This document shows, piece after piece, positions 6,023 to 6,998 of a DNA stretch of 6,998 bases. Below the pieces are notes generated by a model. It was not told the DNA's origin, searched no databases, and was given only the letters and a program-made list of their open reading frames with translations. A program made the position numbers and the translations under genes. Position 1 is the first letter of the stretch. Each line of letters begins with the position of its first letter. This DNA comes from Christensenella sp. UBA4379. Its GTDB lineage: Bacteria; Bacillota; Clostridia; Christensenellales; Aristaeellaceae. The stretch lies in assembly GCA_002391225.1 (NCBI GenBank), contig DGRV01000097.1, positions 39,432 to 46,429 of the forward strand. The letters are read 5' to 3'.

Positions 6023-6934
6023 ATGACCAAAAAACTGATCGCCCTGCTGCTCTGTCTGACGGCCCTGTGTTCCGCCGTCCTTCCCGCGTCCGCCCTGGGG
6101 AACGACCACCTGGTGCCGGATTCCAGCACGCGGAAGATGACCAGACAGGAATGCTGGAACTGGACCTATGAGGCCCTCGGATTCGTGTTCCACGAAATCC
6201 TGGCCCGGCACGGGTTTATCTTTGACCCCAATGGCTCCTACGGCTGGTACTTTACCGCCCAATCCTGGTATCACTCCATCGCGTCCAAAAACAATCAGGA
6301 CGTGTACGCCAGCCTCTCCCGCCTGGAGTGGGACAACATCAACCTGGTCAAATCGGTCCGGGCGGAAATGAAGAGCAAGGGCACCACCAACCCCAGCGGC
6401 AAAAAAGCGCCTCAGAAGAGTGGCTACCGTCCGAGCAGCTATACCGAGCCGACCCTGTACGACAACAGCTTCCGCCAGATCCGCGTCAACGGGAACCTGA
6501 AGCTGGCGGTCTATTCCGCCCCCAACACCTTTTCCTGGCGCGGAGCGAACGGGAAGGCCATGTGCAACACTAACGGCGCGGTGTACGCCGCCGGCCGGGA
6601 GGGCAACTGGGCCCTGATCGCCTACTACCTGAACAAGGGCGGCTGGCGCGTGGGCTACGTGCGCGTGAGCGAGCTTCAGGGCCTGATGGACAACCTCTCC
6701 GAGCTTTATTTCAGCTACTATCCCACCGAGATCACCGCCCGCTGCGAGCTGACGGACGACCCGCTGGGCTACGAGACCCCCATCACTACCCTGCCCGCCG
6801 GAACGCAAGTGGCCTTCCTGATGCAGTACCAGAACGGCCGCGGCTGGGAATACGCCTACGTGGAAACCGAGATTTACGGCCAGACCGTCCGCGGCTTCGT
6901 CCCGCTGAACTGCGTGATGGATGTAGGGTATTGA
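6023..6934 (+). CDS. Secreted YARHG-domain protein with two SH3-like stretches
   Basis: 303 aa. Residues 1-24 are a signal peptide: MTKK, a hydrophobic core LIALLLCLTALC and a probable cleavage after Ala-Ser-Ala 24, so the mature protein is exported. There is no lipobox at the cleavage site, no LPxTG and no later membrane segment, suggesting it is released or loosely wall-bound. Residues about 39-112 match the YARHG pattern, an extracellular domain of unknown function: MTRQECWNWTYEALGF, ILARHG (59-64), WYF (75-77), WY (82-83) and LSRLEWDNINLV (98-109). A low-complexity linker follows (117-143). Two beta-rich SH3-like regions, about 158-220 and 237-300, end in GYVRVSEL and GFVPLNCV, typical of bacterial SH3 repeats that bind cell-wall material. 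High G+C matches recD2-recO, so it is probably core genome and not part of the restriction operon. Role unknown. Confidence 0.85.
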   Translation: MTKKLIALLLCLTALCSAVLPASALGNDHLVPDSSTRKMTRQECWNWTYEALGFVFHEILARHGFIFDPNGSYGWYFTAQSWYHSIASKNNQDVYASLSRLEWDNINLVKSVRAEMKSKGTTNPSGKKAPQKSGYRPSSYTEPTLYDNSFRQIRVNGNLKLAVYSAPNTFSWRGANGKAMCNTNGAVYAAGREGNWALIAYYLNKGGWRVGYVRVSELQGLMDNLSELYFSYYPTEITARCELTDDPLGYETPITTLPAGTQVAFLMQYQNGRGWEYAYVETEIYGQTVRGFVPLNCVMDVGY

Positions 6935-6950
6935 GAGGCTGTAGCCTCTC
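6933..6950 (+). terminator. Hairpin after the YARHG gene
   Basis: GAGAGGCT (6933-6940) and AGCCTCTC (6943-6950) are perfectly complementary around a GT centre, starting inside the stop codon. No T run follows, so it may work with the adjacent palindrome instead of alone. Confidence 0.5.
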
Positions 6951-6975
6951 GAAAGGGGGATATATCCCCCTTTCG
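6950..6975. terminator. 26-bp perfect palindrome, probable terminator
   Basis: Arms CGAAAGGGGGAT (6950-6961) and ATCCCCCTTTCG (6964-6975) around AT form a perfect palindrome. Each strand has only a TTT on the 3' arm, so it is a plausible but unproven bidirectional transcription terminator. Bases 6976-6998 show nothing further. Confidence 0.55.
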
Positions 6976-6998
6976 GGAACCCCCTACGCCTTTGCCTC

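Noticed and set aside
6008..6808. Long minus-strand open frame antisense to the YARHG gene
   Set aside because: GC-rich shadow; the + strand protein has a signal peptide, recognisable domain and strong ribosome binding site.

Overview
The window is a 7 kb piece of a bacterial chromosome, read almost entirely on the + strand. Gene content (RecD2 helicase rather than RecBCD, ComF, RecO with a zinc finger, a secreted YARHG/SH3-like protein), strong AGGAGG-type ribosome binding sites and no sign of a Gram-negative layout suggest a GC-rich member of the Bacillota, probably an uncultured gut-type clostridium. The order or genus cannot be fixed from the sequence alone.

Layout. (1) 1-906: 3' part of recD2, cut by the window edge. 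(2) 906-1661: a ComF-family gene, overlapping the recD2 stop by one base. (3) 1649-1944: a non-coding repeat element of about 296 bp with 32-bp imperfect terminal inverted repeats, AATGCGT-type heptamers and two 97-bp tandem units that each carry a small hairpin. It supplies the last codons and stop of comF. (4) 1967-2692: recO. (5) 2693-2841: an AT-rich leader with a weak candidate promoter and a strong ribosome binding site. (6) 2842-5960: an mcrB-mcrC operon (ATGA overlap), much more AT-rich than its surroundings, encoding a modification-dependent (type IV) restriction system. Its McrB is long: an N-terminal module I cannot assign, an EVE/PUA-like domain that probably reads a modified base, and the McrB AAA+ GTPase motor. 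(7) 6023-6934: a secreted protein with a YARHG domain and two SH3-like stretches, back at high GC, followed by two adjacent perfect hairpins and the window end.

How the parts relate. recD2, comF and recO are ordinary chromosomal DNA-metabolism genes (helicase, DNA-uptake-related PRTase, recombination mediator). The mcrBC pair looks like a two-gene defence island inserted between recO and the YARHG gene: base composition drops sharply on entering it and rises sharply on leaving it, and no integrase, transposase or methylase accompanies it. McrB would assemble as a GTP-driven ring that recognises modified DNA and McrC would supply the PD-(D/E)xK nuclease. The most unusual items are the N-terminal architecture of McrB, possible internal translation starts in it, and the repeat element with one compensatory base-pair change between its two copies.
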